A stretch of 5,337 nt of DNA from assembly GCA_013336035.1 (NCBI GenBank), contig JAAXUL010000523.1:704-6040 (forward strand), in the 5' to 3' direction. Every line of letters begins with the position of its first letter. The first letter of the stretch is position 1. The notes beneath the pieces are model-generated. The model made no database searches and was not told the origin of the DNA. It was given only the letters and a program-made list of their open reading frames with translations. Source of the stretch: Chloroflexales bacterium. GTDB lineage: Bacteria > Chloroflexota > Chloroflexia > Chloroflexales > Chloroflexaceae. This document shows, piece after piece, positions 5,204-5,337 of the stretch. The translations under genes were made by a program, and so were the position numbers.

Positions 5204-5337
5204 ACAGCGGCGGCGACCGCTCGCCAGATCGGTATCGCCCTCAACAACGCAGAACTCTTCAGCCTCATTCGCGACCAGTCCGAGCACCTGGGCAGCATGC
5301 TTCGCGAGCAGCAGATCGAGGCCAGCCGGTCCCGGGC
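5204..5337 (+). CDS. GAF-domain sensor fragment, start lost or internal; runs off the window
   Basis: The + strand frame reads TAAATARQIGIALNNAELF, then SLIRDQSEHLGSMLREQQIEA, and stays open to the end of the window. It matches the last helix of a GAF domain (pattern 'QIgiAl-NA-LF') and the coiled-coil linker that usually leads to a PAS or histidine-kinase module. The similarity begins abruptly within about 10 bases of the lipoprotein stop. In this frame there is a TGA near 5119-5121 and no ATG, GTG or TTG before ATG 5297. Either the gene begins at ATG 5297 (no good ribosome binding site) with an untranslated GAF remnant ahead of it, or it is a 5'-truncated pseudogene. The product, if made, would be a signal-transduction protein; its output domain is outside the window. 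Confidence 0.5.

Overview
The window looks like chromosomal DNA of a filamentous, GC-rich Chloroflexi bacterium (class Chloroflexia is my best guess). The clues are the style of the extracytoplasmic serine hydrolase lipoprotein, the ClpS homologue, a GAF-type sensor fragment and the overall composition. None of these fixes the genus.

Bases 1 to about 2820 are the right-hand end of an integrated mobile element. On the + strand it holds the C-terminal part of an FtsK/TraG-like DNA-pumping ATPase, an unrecognised 173-residue protein with a C-terminal helix-turn-helix, a possible 45-residue small ORF, an excisionase-like MerR-type HTH protein, and a complete tyrosine recombinase with all catalytic residues. 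The last three reading frames overlap by 1 to 4 bases, and a plausible promoter with inverted repeats lies just upstream of the excisionase. The integrase ends 77 bases before the 3' end of a tRNA-Ala gene that faces it, the classic layout of an element inserted at a tRNA 3' end. An FtsK-like translocase together with Xis and Int resembles actinomycete-type integrative conjugative elements. The left end and any replication gene lie outside the window.

Bases 2820 to 3097 are a host tRNA operon on the minus strand: a near-consensus promoter, tRNA-Ile(GAT), a spacer able to form a 17-bp stem, and tRNA-Ala(TGC). This pair usually sits inside rRNA operons. Here it has its own promoter and no rRNA beside it. 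Two hairpins between the integrase and tRNA-Ala probably terminate transcription.

Bases 3098 to 5337 are host sequence on the + strand: a non-coding stretch with an extended -10 promoter, clpS (N-degron adaptor of the Clp protease), a weak hairpin, a 499-residue lipoprotein that joins a YoaR-like domain to a class A beta-lactamase-like serine hydrolase domain, and then a reading frame that starts abruptly inside the end of a GAF domain and runs off the window.

The mobile-element genes work as one module: DNA transfer, regulation, excision and integration. The tRNA, clpS, lipoprotein and GAF parts are separate host functions.
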